Assembly (NCBI GenBank): GCA_035511075.1
Contig: DATKFW010000108.1
Span: 149,203-213,202 of the forward strand
Reading direction: 5' to 3'
DNA from: DATAUD01 sp035511075
GTDB lineage: Bacteria > Verrucomicrobiota > Verrucomicrobiia > Limisphaerales > Palsa-1400
DNA length: 64,000 nt
This document shows, one piece after another, positions 42,551-51,241 of this stretch (position 1 is its first letter; the number at the start of each line of letters is the position of its first letter). The position numbers were made by a program, and so were the translations under genes. The notes under the pieces are model-generated. The model made no database searches and was not told the origin of the DNA. It saw nothing but the letters and a program-made list of their open reading frames with translations.

Positions 42551-44401
42551 TCATTGCGACCTTCCGAATTTTTTTTCCAGTTCGCGGAAGTTCATCTCGA
42601 TGAGCGTGGGCCGCCCATGCGGACAGGTGTAGGGCATCGCGCAATGGCGCAGGTCCTCGATCAAGTTTTCCAACTCCGGCCCCGCCAGCAAGTCATTGGC
42701 CTTGACGGCGTGGCGGCAGACGGTTTTGGCAATGATATGCTCTCCCAGACGAAGCGCGTTGACCGATTGCCCCGCCGCCTTGAGTTCGTCCACCAGTCCG
42801 AGAATGAAACGGCGCGGATTGCTCACCTTCACGTACGGCGGCAGCGCATCCAGAAGAAATGTGCGCTCGCCAAATTCCGCCAATCCCACCCCCAGGCGCG
42901 TCAGCGTCGGCAACTGCTCGCGCAGAAATTGGGCGTCGCGGGCGGTCAGCTCGACGGTTTCGGGCAGCAGCATTCGTTGCGAGGGAGCGGGCCCGCCTTC
43001 TTCCATCCGCCGCAACATCTGCTCGAAAAGAATTCGTTCGTGCGCCGCATGTTGGTCCAGCAGCACCAGGCCTCGATCGGATTCCAGCACGACGTAGAGT
43101 CTGCCAACCACGCCCACCACTCTCAGCGGAATATGTAACAGAGCGGCGGGATGGGCCACTGCCGGTGTCGGCCCCGCCGGCGCCGGCGGCTGCACGACGG
43201 CCGGAGGCGGAAGGGGCCATGCCACACGCGGCCTGGAAAGCCGCGAAAAATCCGGCAAATCGGTGGGTTCAGGGCAGGGTGGGGGAGCCGGCGGCGCCGG
43301 GTCGGACCGTGGAGCGGTAATATTGACCGTTGGGGCCGCGTGAAATTGCAGCAGCGTCTCCCGCACCGCCTCGGCCACAAGTTGGCGGACGGTTTTTTCC
43401 CGATGAAATTTTATTTCCCGCTTCGCCGGGTGAATATTGACGTCCGCCTCCCCGGGGTTGATCTCGATAAACAGGCAGCAGACCGGGTAGCGGCCCTTCA
43501 TCAACGCCGTGTGGTAGCCCTCCAGAAGCGCGAAGTTGATCCCGCGATTTTCCACCGGTCGCCGGTTGACGAAAATCTGCTGGTCCTGCCGCGTCGCGCG
43601 CGAAACGCCCGGCGCGCCGATAAATCCCCACACCGCGAACCGCGATGCCGCCGGCGCGAGACCTTCGGCTTCCTCCTCTCCGGCGATCTCGGGAAGTTCC
43701 GCCGAGAAATCGACCGCCAACAACTCTTCCTCCGAGCCGGAAATCGCGCGCAGGCGCTCGCGCAAGGCGGCGAGTTTATCCCGCGTCTTGACAGCCGGCA
43801 ATTGCCAGACCGGGCGCCCGTCTTTGAGGAATTCGATTGCCACCGCGGGAAACGCCAGCGCCGCCAGCGTCACGTAGTGCTGGATGTGGGCCGATTCGGT
43901 CTCCTCGGCGCGAAGAAATTTCCTGCGCGCCGGCAAATTGAAAAAAAGCTGGCGGACTTCCACGCTCGCCCCTGGCGCGCTGCCGCAGGCCTTGACCGAC
44001 GCTATCCGGCCGCCGTTGACAATGACTTGCGTGCCCTCGGGCGAATCGCTGGCCCGTTCGCGCGTGGTCAGGGTGAAGCGGGACACGCTCGCAATGCTGG
44101 GCAACGCTTCGCCCCGGAATCCCATCGTCGCGATGGAACTCAAATCTTCCGCGCGCGCAATCTTGCTGGTGGCATGGCGCTCCAGGCAAAGCAACGCATC
44201 GTCGCGGCTCATGCCAGCGCCGTCGTCGGTCACGCGAATCAGGCTCCGTCCACCCGCCTGGATTTCAACCGTCAGGCGCGTGGCCTGGGCGTCCAGCGAA
44301 TTTTCCACCAACTCCTTGACAACGCTGGCGGGGCGTTCAACCACTTCGCCGGCGGCGATCTGATTGGCCACCTGCTCCGGCAAAAGTCGAATGCGGTTCA
44401 T
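42551..44401 (-). CDS. mutL: DNA mismatch repair protein
   Basis: MutL, 616 residues. The N-terminal GHKL ATPase has IAAGEVVERPASVVKELVENSLDA, TDDGAGM and ATMGFRGEALPSIASV. The C-terminal domain retains the endonuclease motif LLDQHAAHERILFE (DQHAx2Ex4E) plus VCRHAVKAND and CPHGRPT, so this MutL should nick DNA itself, as in species without MutH. A Pro-rich linker joins the two. It lies back-to-back, on the same strand, with the kinase at 44.4 kb (18 bases). Confidence 0.95.
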   Translation of the reverse strand: MNRIRLLPEQVANQIAAGEVVERPASVVKELVENSLDAQATRLTVEIQAGGRSLIRVTDDGAGMSRDDALLCLERHATSKIARAEDLSSIATMGFRGEALPSIASVSRFTLTTRERASDSPEGTQVIVNGGRIASVKACGSAPGASVEVRQLFFNLPARRKFLRAEETESAHIQHYVTLAALAFPAVAIEFLKDGRPVWQLPAVKTRDKLAALRERLRAISGSEEELLAVDFSAELPEIAGEEEAEGLAPAASRFAVWGFIGAPGVSRATRQDQQIFVNRRPVENRGINFALLEGYHTALMKGRYPVCCLFIEINPGEADVNIHPAKREIKFHREKTVRQLVAEAVRETLLQFHAAPTVNITAPRSDPAPPAPPPCPEPTDLPDFSRLSRPRVAWPLPPPAVVQPPAPAGPTPAVAHPAALLHIPLRVVGVVGRLYVVLESDRGLVLLDQHAAHERILFEQMLRRMEEGGPAPSQRMLLPETVELTARDAQFLREQLPTLTRLGVGLAEFGERTFLLDALPPYVKVSNPRRFILGLVDELKAAGQSVNALRLGEHIIAKTVCRHAVKANDLLAGPELENLIEDLRHCAMPYTCPHGRPTLIEMNFRELEKKFGRSQ

Positions 44402-44419
44402 CTTCCGCGCACCTGGCGG

Positions 44420-45541
44420 CTACGCCGGTTTCGGTTCGGCGGCCGCGAGCGCCGGCAGCGTGAAACCAAACAACGCGCCGCCGCCCGGCACATTGCGCGC
44501 ATAGATTTTGCCCTTATGGTCCTGCACGATTTTCTTGCAGATCGAGAGTCCCAGGCCCGTCCCATTGGGTTTTCCGAAGGTCGCGAATGCCTGGAAAAGC
44601 CGGTCCGAAATCTGCGGCGGTATCCCTTTGCCCGAGTCCTGAACTTCGGTCACCATTTCCTGCCCGTTCCAGTTGAATTGCAGTTTGATCGTGCCCCCGC
44701 CCGACATCGCGTCAGCCGCGTTGCCCATCAAGTTGTGAAATACGCGCGAGAGCCGCTGCGGGTCGATTCGCAATGTGACCGCCGGCGGGCGATTGATGTA
44801 TTCGACCTTGACCGACTTGAGCGCGACCTCCTGCCGAATCTCCTCGATCAACTGGTCGACGAACACCTTGTACTCTACCGGCGCGAGAACAAAATTGGTT
44901 TGGGAGCCCTGGGTGAACTCCAGCAATTCATTGACCATGTTGCTGATGCGATCGACTTGCGTGCGGATGCGCACTTTGGCGATTTCCCGTGATTCCGGCG
45001 CGGCCGTCGGCATGCAAGCCATGTCCGCGCAAATGCCGATGATGTTGAGCGGGTTTTTCAAATCATGCACGATGGAACTGACAAAACGCCCGACCAACGC
45101 CAGCCGTTCCGCCTCGAAGACTTCGCGGATATACTGGTCGTTGAACACGCGCATGCGCCGGATAACCTCCCGCACCAGCGCCGACGCCAGCCCTGGCGAA
45201 GTCTCCAGGATTTGCAGCAACTCCGGCCGGGCGATGTAATAAACCGTCGTCGCCTCCTCGGCAACGGCGTTTGCCGAGCGCGCTCCCTTGTCAAGCACGG
45301 CCATTTCCCCAAACAATTCCCCAGGCGGAATTTTTGAGAGCAACCTCAAATCGCCTGTCCCAACCACCGCCGAAATTTGCACCAGCCCCTCCTTGACAAA
45401 ATAGATGCCGTCGCCGGGATCGCCCTGGTTAAATATTGACTGGTTGGCGCCGAACTTCAGCTCGCGTGTCGCCTTTCGCAGTATCTCGGATTCCGCCGGT
45501 GAAAGGTCCTTAAAGATCTTGTTGGATTCGAGCGATACCAT
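44420..45541 (-). CDS. Cyclic-nucleotide-domain histidine kinase
   Basis: A 373-residue cytosolic kinase. Residues about 8-120 form a CRP-like cNMP-binding domain (FNQGDPGDGIYFVKEGLVQ, GELFGEMAVLDKGARSANAVA). The H-box is IVHDLKNPLNIIG with His159, and the HATPase carries NLMGNAADAM, GKGIPPQI and GTGLGLSICKKIV. No membrane segment or HTH exists. It senses an internal nucleotide-like signal and phosphorylates an unknown receiver. Upstream on the opposite strand is the DsrE-like trio; the nearest response regulator is the NtrC-type gene at 47.9 kb. Confidence 0.88.
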   Translation of the reverse strand: MVSLESNKIFKDLSPAESEILRKATRELKFGANQSIFNQGDPGDGIYFVKEGLVQISAVVGTGDLRLLSKIPPGELFGEMAVLDKGARSANAVAEEATTVYYIARPELLQILETSPGLASALVREVIRRMRVFNDQYIREVFEAERLALVGRFVSSIVHDLKNPLNIIGICADMACMPTAAPESREIAKVRIRTQVDRISNMVNELLEFTQGSQTNFVLAPVEYKVFVDQLIEEIRQEVALKSVKVEYINRPPAVTLRIDPQRLSRVFHNLMGNAADAMSGGGTIKLQFNWNGQEMVTEVQDSGKGIPPQISDRLFQAFATFGKPNGTGLGLSICKKIVQDHKGKIYARNVPGGGALFGFTLPALAAAEPKPA

Positions 45542-45620
45542 GCGGGCATATTATGGATAAATCCCGCTGCGTAAAGGAAAACGATTCGCGCTTTGGTCAA
45601 CTATCCATTACGCTGGCGCC

Positions 45621-45938
45621 ATGTCGTTACGTGGCAAGAAACTTGGACTCATGCTCTCAACTTCGCCCGATCAGCCCGGGTTTCAGCACGGATTGGGCCT
45701 GGCCGAAGCCGCGCTGGCGCAGGGCGTCGAAGTTTATCTTTATTGCATCGACGAAGCCGTGCGCGGCCTCGATGAACCGCGCCTGCAATCGCTCGCGGCC
45801 CGCGGACTCAGGCTTTACGGCTGCGCTTACGCGGCCCAACGCCGCCGCCTTCCGACGGACGAAAAGACCAACTGGGCGGGCCTGGCTCTGTTGAGCGATT
45901 TGATGGCTGCCACCGACAGGATGGTCACATTCAACTGA
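45621..45938 (+). CDS. DsrE-family protein, first of a three-gene unit
   Basis: A 105-residue DsrE-like protein: LGLMLSTSPDQPGF, GLAEAALAQGVEVYLYCIDEAVRG, then RLQSLAARGLRLYGCAYAAQRR with Cys68 or so near the typical active Cys position. Similar proteins act in sulfur relay (TusD/DsrE) or bind small thiols. It precedes two other small genes of the same style. It lies divergent from the cNMP-kinase gene. Confidence 0.6.
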   Translation: MSLRGKKLGLMLSTSPDQPGFQHGLGLAEAALAQGVEVYLYCIDEAVRGLDEPRLQSLAARGLRLYGCAYAAQRRRLPTDEKTNWAGLALLSDLMAATDRMVTFN

Positions 45939-45947
45939 CCGCCTGAA

Positions 45948-46298
45948 ATGAATCGCGGCGCCCTTTTTGTAATTGACACCGACCCCCGAACCGGCGGGCG
46001 CGCCGCTGAGGCCGTCCGCATCGCCGCCGGCGTGGCGGTGTGGAAAAGAATTGACGTTGCGGTCTATTTGCGCGGCGCCGCCGTCCTGGTTCTTGGCGAA
46101 AACACCGACGATTTGGCGGACGCGGAAAATTACGCGCGCTATCTGCCGCTCCTGGGCGAATCGGGCCGTCCCATTTGTGTCCAGGAAGGCTCGCCCTTTC
46201 TGGCGCACCTGGGACAAAGCGCGTTGCCGTACCTGGAAATCTCCGACGCCGCCCTGGCCCAACTGGCGGCCGAACGCTCGCAGGTCATTCGTTTCTAG
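45948..46298 (+). CDS. DsrF/TusC-like small protein
   Basis: A 116-residue protein with ALFVIDTDPRTGGRAAEAVRIAAGVAVW, then IDVAVYLRGAAVLVLGENTDDL and a C-terminal SQVIRF. This resembles the DsrE/F fold (Rossmann-like three-layer). Starts nine bases after the first DsrE-like gene. A single Cys (in RPICVQEG) is present. A role in sulfur or thiol transfer is inference. Confidence 0.5.
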   Translation: MNRGALFVIDTDPRTGGRAAEAVRIAAGVAVWKRIDVAVYLRGAAVLVLGENTDDLADAENYARYLPLLGESGRPICVQEGSPFLAHLGQSALPYLEISDAALAQLAAERSQVIRF

Positions 46299-46300
46299 CG

Positions 46301-46480
46301 ATGCCGCGCATCCTTCACATCCTCACCCGGCCCGATGATGCCCTGGCGCTGGAAATCATCGCGCGGCAGAAAGAGAACAACCGGGACCGAATCCAGATCG
46401 TTGATCTGAGAACGCCGCGCCCGGACTACGCGGACCTCCTGGAAAAAATTTTCGCGGCTGAGTCCGTCGAAAGCTGGTAG
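46301..46480 (+). CDS. Very small DsrH/TusB-like protein
   Basis: A 59-residue protein beginning MPRILHILTRPDDALALEIIARQK and ending IFAAESVESW. The start is the ATG two bases after the previous stop codon; a longer frame from 46175 only overlaps that gene. The start (HILTRPDDALAL) and size are reminiscent of DsrH/TusB, which completes the heterohexamer TusBCD, but the conserved Cys is absent. Assignment is tentative and rests mostly on gene order. Confidence 0.45.
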   Translation: MPRILHILTRPDDALALEIIARQKENNRDRIQIVDLRTPRPDYADLLEKIFAAESVESW

Positions 46481-46615
46481 GGGCCGTCGTTGCCGCTTCT
46501 GGTTTGATGACGATGAATTGCGGCGGCTGACGACTCGGAGCCCGGTTGGCCGCATTTTTGCTTCATGGTTGGCTTGCAATCTGCTTGCCGAATATGCACG
46601 CAGGAAATTGAACCT

Positions 46616-47827
46616 ATGCCTTCATTCATCTATGTAGCCAGAGACTCGGCCAGCGGCCGGGAAATCCGCAGCAATGTGGACGCTTCCACCGAGGCCAACG
46701 CCATTGCCGCACTGTTGAATCGCAACCTCATGGTCGTCTCCATCCAGGAGAAGTTGGCCAAGAAGGGCCGCACCAGCGGCGGCAAAGTTTCCCTAGCGGA
46801 CCAGGTAATTTTTACCCGGCAATTGGCGACCATGCTCGACGCCGGCCTGGCCATGGTGCAATCCTTGCAGGCCCTCGCCGAACAAACCGACAACAAAATC
46901 ATGCGCGATGTCATCAAGGACATCACCACCCGCGTCGAAGGGGGAGACAGTTTTTCCGAAGCCTTGCAGAAGCATCCCAAAGCGTTCAACCGCCTCTATT
47001 ATTCCATGGTCAGCGCCGGTGAAAAAGGCGGCTTGCTTGCCGAAATCCTGGCGCGCCTGGCCACTTACCTCGAAAACACCTCCCGCCTCCGCAAAAAGGT
47101 CAAATCGGCCATGATGTACCCGACCGTCGTGACCGTTGTGGCTATCGGCATCACCATTTTCCTCCTTGTCAAAGTCGTCCCCGTTTTCAGCCAGATTTTC
47201 AGCGACTTCGGCGGCCAGTTGCCTGCTCCGACGAAATTTCTCATCGCCGTCAGTAATACCCTCCGGCATTATTTCCTGGGGTTCGTCCTCCTGGCCGGCG
47301 CCATAGTCGGCGGATGGATTTACTACATCAAGACGCCGATGGGGCTGAAGTTTTGGGACGCCAAGCGGATCCAGTTGCCCATTTTCGGACCCATTGCCCA
47401 TAAAATCTGCCTCGCACGCTTCACCCGCACAATGGCCTCGCTCATCCGCAGCGGCGTGCCCATTTTGGAAGTCCTCTCGATCGTTCAAAACACCGTCGGC
47501 AACGTCATTATGGAGGCCGCCGTTAAAGCCGCCGGCGTCGACATCGAGCGTGGCGAGGGCATTTCCGCCGCATTGAGCAAGCATCCCATTTTTCCAACAA
47601 TGATTATTCGCATGATCACCGCCGGAGAACAAACCGGCAAGATCGACTCCATGCTCGAGCGCGTGGCCGACTTTCTGGACGAAGAGATCGAGAACACCTT
47701 GTCCGGCCTGACCGCGTTGATCGAACCGTTGCTGATCGTCTTCCTGGGTGTGGTCGTAGGCGGAATCGTCATCTGCATGTTCCTGCCGATCTTTAAACTC
47801 AGCGAGCTTGTTTCGAAACGCCACTGA
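46616..47827 (+). CDS. pilC: Type IV pilus / type II secretion inner-membrane platform protein
   Basis: A 403-residue PilC/GspF protein with two T2SF domains: FTRQLATMLDAGLAMVQSLQAL with SEALQKHPKAFNRLYYSMVSAGEKGGLLAEIL, and then FTRTMASLIRSGVPILEVLSIVQNTVGN with ISAALSKHPIFPTMIIRMITAGEQTGKIDSML. Three membrane helices are visible, ending with LIVFLGVVVGGIVICMFLPIF. The N-terminal MPSFIYVARDSASGREI is the family start. It anchors the assembly ATPases (not in this window) for pili or secretion. The NtrC-type gene follows 54 bases later. Confidence 0.92.
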   Translation: MPSFIYVARDSASGREIRSNVDASTEANAIAALLNRNLMVVSIQEKLAKKGRTSGGKVSLADQVIFTRQLATMLDAGLAMVQSLQALAEQTDNKIMRDVIKDITTRVEGGDSFSEALQKHPKAFNRLYYSMVSAGEKGGLLAEILARLATYLENTSRLRKKVKSAMMYPTVVTVVAIGITIFLLVKVVPVFSQIFSDFGGQLPAPTKFLIAVSNTLRHYFLGFVLLAGAIVGGWIYYIKTPMGLKFWDAKRIQLPIFGPIAHKICLARFTRTMASLIRSGVPILEVLSIVQNTVGNVIMEAAVKAAGVDIERGEGISAALSKHPIFPTMIIRMITAGEQTGKIDSMLERVADFLDEEIENTLSGLTALIEPLLIVFLGVVVGGIVICMFLPIFKLSELVSKRH

Positions 47828-47881
47828 ACGCGGCGCCACGCGGTGCTTGATGTTGGGACACACAGTGACTAGTATTGAGAC

Positions 47882-49342
47882 ATGGCGAAAGTTCTCTTGA
47901 TTGACGACGAGGTGACCATGGTGCAAATGGTCACCGAACTCCTCCGCCGGGAAGGACACGAGGTGATGCCTTTCAGCAGCTACGACCTCGCCGTCGAATC
48001 CCTCGATTCCAACACTCCTGAATTAGTCATCACGGACCTTTATCTGGACAAAGCGCACGCCCACGGTTTGGAAATCCTTCAGAAAGCCCGCGCTCTCAAT
48101 CCCCCGGCCACAGTGATTGTCATCACTGCCTACGGCACGATCGAGACCGCGGTCGATGCCATGAAAAAGGGCGCCTTCGATTATTTGGAAAAGCCCTTCA
48201 AAGTCGATGACCTCCGACTCTGCGTCCAGCGCGCTCTTTCCTACAATGTTGCGATTTCAGAAAACATTTACCTGCGCAAACAACTCAAGAAAAAATACCA
48301 GTTCAGCCAGCTCATCGGCAATTCCACCACCATCCAGGACGTTTTCAAGATGATCGAACGCGTTGCCGACACCGACAGCACGATTTTGATCCTCGGCGAA
48401 AGCGGCACGGGAAAGGAATTGGTCGCCCGCGCACTGCATTTTAACAGCCGTCGCCAGTTTGCCCCTTTTATTCCCATCAATTGCAGCGCCCTTCCGGAGA
48501 ACCTCCTGGAGTCCGAATTGTTCGGCCACTGCAAGGGCGCTTTCACCGGCGCGATCAACGACAAGAAGGGCCTCTTCCAGGAAGCCGACGGCGGCACCAT
48601 TTTCCTGGACGAAATCGGCTCCATGCCACCGGTGTTGCAAAGCCGCCTTTTGCGCGTCCTCCAGGAAAGGGAAGTCCGCCGCGTTGGCGACAACGTCGCC
48701 GTCAGCGTCAATGTCCGCGTCCTGGCCGCCACCAATGAACCGTTGGAAAAGCGAATCGAGGAAGGCACCTTCCGCGAAGACCTCTTTTACCGTCTCAACG
48801 TCATTCCGATTACTCTGCCCAGCTTGCGCGAGCGCCCCGAGGACATCCCGTTGCTGACGATGCACTTCTTGCGAAACAAGATCAATTCGCGCACCGGCAA
48901 ACTTTACTGCATCACCCGCAAGGCCCTCAACCTCCTGAGTTCCCACGATTGGCCCGGCAACGTCCGCGAATTGGAGAACGCCATCGAGCGAGCCTGCGCC
49001 TTGTGCGACGACAGCACCATTCGCGTCGCCGATTTGCCTCCCGTCCTCCGCCGCGATGTCTCAGCCGAAGGCGGCGAGGATTTGGTGGAAACTCCCGAAG
49101 ATGTTGCCGCGCCGCCCGTCGGCCTTGCAGTCGGAGGCGCCAGCGCGCCGGCTCAATCCGCCTTCTCGCAACCCGTTGGTTCTCTGAAGGACTATCTCCG
49201 CGACCAGGAATTGACCTACGTCAACCGCGCTCTCTCTCAAACGGCCGGCGACAAGGAAAAAGCCGCCGAGCTGCTCGGTGTCAGCGTCGCCACGCTCTAC
49301 CGCAAACTGGCCGAGGAAGACGCGCCCCGCCTTACCGCATAG
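47882..49342 (+). CDS. NtrC-family sigma-54-dependent response regulator
   Basis: A 486-residue activator with a receiver (Asp52 in LVITDLYLD, ITAYG, EKPFK), AAA+ domain (GESGTGKE at 172-179, GAFTGA at 219-224, FLDE at 241-244) and a Fis-type helix-turn-helix at the C-terminus (KEKAAELLGVSVATLYRKL). It needs sigma-54 RNA polymerase. Its place directly behind pilC suggests a PilR-like job, but the pilus target genes are not in view. Its kinase may be the cNMP-domain histidine kinase at 44.4 kb. Confidence 0.92.
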   Translation: MAKVLLIDDEVTMVQMVTELLRREGHEVMPFSSYDLAVESLDSNTPELVITDLYLDKAHAHGLEILQKARALNPPATVIVITAYGTIETAVDAMKKGAFDYLEKPFKVDDLRLCVQRALSYNVAISENIYLRKQLKKKYQFSQLIGNSTTIQDVFKMIERVADTDSTILILGESGTGKELVARALHFNSRRQFAPFIPINCSALPENLLESELFGHCKGAFTGAINDKKGLFQEADGGTIFLDEIGSMPPVLQSRLLRVLQEREVRRVGDNVAVSVNVRVLAATNEPLEKRIEEGTFREDLFYRLNVIPITLPSLRERPEDIPLLTMHFLRNKINSRTGKLYCITRKALNLLSSHDWPGNVRELENAIERACALCDDSTIRVADLPPVLRRDVSAEGGEDLVETPEDVAAPPVGLAVGGASAPAQSAFSQPVGSLKDYLRDQELTYVNRALSQTAGDKEKAAELLGVSVATLYRKLAEEDAPRLTA

Positions 49343-49511
49343 CACGGTCCCTCTGGGGGAAATTCATTTTCCTTGGAATGGTTCGCGAAATTCCGGCCAT
49401 TTCGCGCCGCCGGTACTCAAGAAGATTTTCCTTCCATTTCCGCCTCCCCTTTTTAATATCGGTCCCGGGGCGCGCGAATTACCCCGCATGCCGCCTTCGT
49501 GCCAAACACTT

Positions 49512-50477
49512 ATGCCATTGACTCATACTAAAGATTTATTCGCCAAAGCGCTCAAAGGAAAATATGCCCTCGGTGCCTTCAACGTCAACAACATGGAACT
49601 CCTCCAGGCAATTGTCGAAGCCTGCGAAGAGGAAAAAGCGCCCGTCATGCTCCAGATCTCGAAGGGCGCCCGCCAGTACGCCAGCTCCGTTTACCTTAAA
49701 AAACTCATCGAAGCCGCCGTCAGCACCTCCAATATTCCCATCGCCGTTCATCTTGATCATGGCGATTCCTTCGAACTTTGCAAGGAATGCATCGACGAAG
49801 GTTTTACAAGCGTGATGATCGACGGCAGCCACGAGCCTTTCGAGAAAAATGCCGAGGTTTGCAGGCGAGTCGTCGACTACGCCCACAAGCACAACTGCGT
49901 CGTCGAAGGCGAACTGGGCATGCTCGTTGGCGCACAACATGACGACGGCGAGGAAGGCGGCAGTTACTCCAAAGGCGGTGTCTACACCCATCCTGAGGAA
50001 GCCGTCCTGTTTGTCCGGCAAACCGGCGTCGATTCTCTGGCCGTGGCCATCGGCAATTCCCACGGGGCGTACAAGTTCAAAGGGGCCCAGCGACTCGATC
50101 TGGATCGCCTCAAAGCCATCAAGAAGGCTCTCATGGACGCCGGTTTGGGTGATTATCCACTCGTCCTCCACGGCGCTTCCAGCGTTCCCGAGGAATTGAC
50201 CAAGGAAATCAACCAATACGGCGGAAAACTCGGCGAGGGCACCGCGGGTGTCCCCGAAGCAGACATCGAAATCGCGCGCCGCGTCGGCTGCACTAAGGTC
50301 AATATCGACACTGATCTGCGTCTGGCGATGACTGCCGCCATCCGAAAATGTTTCGCCGAAAATCCCAAGGAGTTCGACCCCAGGAAATATCTGGCTCCGG
50401 CGCGTGCCCGCGTCAAAGAGCTTGTCCGCCACAAAGTGCGCGATGTACTGTGCTGCGCCGGCCATGCGTTTGATTGA
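49512..50477 (+). CDS. fba: Class II fructose-bisphosphate aldolase
   Basis: A zinc-dependent aldolase, 321 residues from ATG 49512. It shows the GAFNVNNMELLQAIVEAC start, the metal and catalytic region AVHLDHGDSFE near 78-87, VMIDGSHEPFEKN, GELGMLVGAQHDDGEEG and the phosphate-binding VLHGASSVPEE. It interconverts fructose-1,6-bisphosphate with DHAP and glyceraldehyde-3-phosphate. Upstream frame to 49278 overlaps the NtrC-type gene and is not part of it. Confidence 0.94.
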   Translation: MPLTHTKDLFAKALKGKYALGAFNVNNMELLQAIVEACEEEKAPVMLQISKGARQYASSVYLKKLIEAAVSTSNIPIAVHLDHGDSFELCKECIDEGFTSVMIDGSHEPFEKNAEVCRRVVDYAHKHNCVVEGELGMLVGAQHDDGEEGGSYSKGGVYTHPEEAVLFVRQTGVDSLAVAIGNSHGAYKFKGAQRLDLDRLKAIKKALMDAGLGDYPLVLHGASSVPEELTKEINQYGGKLGEGTAGVPEADIEIARRVGCTKVNIDTDLRLAMTAAIRKCFAENPKEFDPRKYLAPARARVKELVRHKVRDVLCCAGHAFD

Positions 50478-50526
50478 CGCTAGATTGGCACCATTTCCTC
50501 ATCGGGTAGGCACATCGTGCGCCATA

Positions 50527-50546
50527 GTGACTCTAGCTAGTCTCAC
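50527..50546. promoter_or_regulatory. Near-palindrome upstream of hsp20
   Basis: GTGACTCTAGCTAGTCTCAC is a 20-base near-palindrome, 16 of 20 positions symmetric, centred on CTAGCTAG. A separate perfect palindrome ATGGCGCCAT is at 50550-50559. It could be an operator for the heat-shock genes. It does not match the CIRCE element. Confidence 0.35.
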
Positions 50547-50631
50547 AAAATGGCGCCATATTGTCTCATGTGCAATGTCACGTAAATGTGTAACTACTTT
50601 AACTATAGGATATTATAAATTTGGATGATTT

Positions 50632-50647
50632 TGGCATGAAATAGGCT
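50632..50647 (+). promoter_or_regulatory. Sigma-54-like promoter before hsp20
   Basis: TGGCATG-AAAT-AGGCT has the GG and GC dinucleotides of a sigma-54 promoter with the standard ten-base separation. It agrees with TGGCACGN4TTGCA except at the position after TGGCA and in part of the -12 box. The presence of an NtrC-family activator three kilobases upstream is in keeping with sigma-54 being used in this organism. The predicted transcription start is near 50658. Confidence 0.45.
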
Positions 50648-50681
50648 CTTTCTTGGTTTGAAAGTTTAAAACTTAGAAAGA
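50647..50681 (+). promoter_or_regulatory. Possible ribosome-site-sequestering hairpin in the hsp20 leader
   Basis: TCTTTCT (50647-50653) is complementary to AGAAAGA (50675-50681), the only purine-rich stretch that could act as ribosome-binding site before the ATG at 50690. A 13-base palindrome AAGTTT-A-AAACTT fills 50662-50674. The design resembles an RNA thermometer. It would need a transcription start upstream of 50647, which disagrees with the sigma-54 site nearby. Confidence 0.35.
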
Positions 50682-50689
50682 ACTATTTT

Positions 50690-51178
50690 ATGAGCAATAC
50701 AAAATGGCAAAGACCTGATTTTTGGGCCTTTTCTCCGGTGCGTCGTATCACGAGTCTCCGGGATGAGGTGGATAACCTGTTTAATCTGGCATTTGGGCGC
50801 CTTACCGGCTTTTCCGCCGAGCCAGAACGAGCCTCGCAATTTCTCGAAGGCTGGTTCCCAGCGGTGGACGTTTACGAGGACAAAGATAATCTGCTGGTCC
50901 GCGCCGAACTTCCCGGCATGAAAAAGGAGGACATCGAAATCTCCCTGCACGAGGGTGCGTTGACCCTTTCGGGCGAACGCAAAGGCCAGGAGCTTCAGGA
51001 AGGCGCCGAAACCTATCGCTCTGAACGCCGGCTCGGACGCTTCCATCGCACGATTAGCCTCCCGTGCAGTGTCGTTGGGGACAAGATCAAGGCCACCTAC
51101 ACCGATGGCATCCTGACGGTTTCTCTGCCAAAAGCGGAGGAAGCAAAGCCCAAACAGATCCCCGTAACAGTCAATTAA
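50690..51178 (+). CDS. Small heat-shock protein, Hsp20 family
   Basis: A 162-residue alpha-crystallin-domain chaperone. It begins with RPDFWAFSPVRRITSLRDEVDNLFN and has the core FPAVDVYEDKDNLLVRAELPGMKKEDIEISLHEGALTLSGERK, then GRFHRTISLPCSVVGDKIKATYTDGILTVSLPKAEEAKPKQIPV. The IxI-type end is VxV-like. It is the first of two hsp20 genes, with a regulatory region containing several palindromes upstream. Confidence 0.95.
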   Translation: MSNTKWQRPDFWAFSPVRRITSLRDEVDNLFNLAFGRLTGFSAEPERASQFLEGWFPAVDVYEDKDNLLVRAELPGMKKEDIEISLHEGALTLSGERKGQELQEGAETYRSERRLGRFHRTISLPCSVVGDKIKATYTDGILTVSLPKAEEAKPKQIPVTVN

Positions 51179-51241
51179 ACATATAAACAACGAAAAATTG
51201 ACCGGGCAAGCCAGTGTTGCCCGGGTAAGAAAAAGGAACTT

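Noticed and set aside
43151..44992. A 613-residue open frame opposite mutL and the kinase gene
   Set aside because: It is entirely antisense to mutL and part of the kinase, is Arg-rich as expected for a GC-rich complement, and has no domain.
46793..47959. A 388-residue open frame opposite pilC
   Set aside because: Antisense shadow with unnatural His/Asp/Gln composition.
50478..50689. A CIRCE element before hsp20
   Set aside because: The near-palindrome is CTAGCTAG-centred and does not match TTAGCACTC-N9-GAGTGCTAA.
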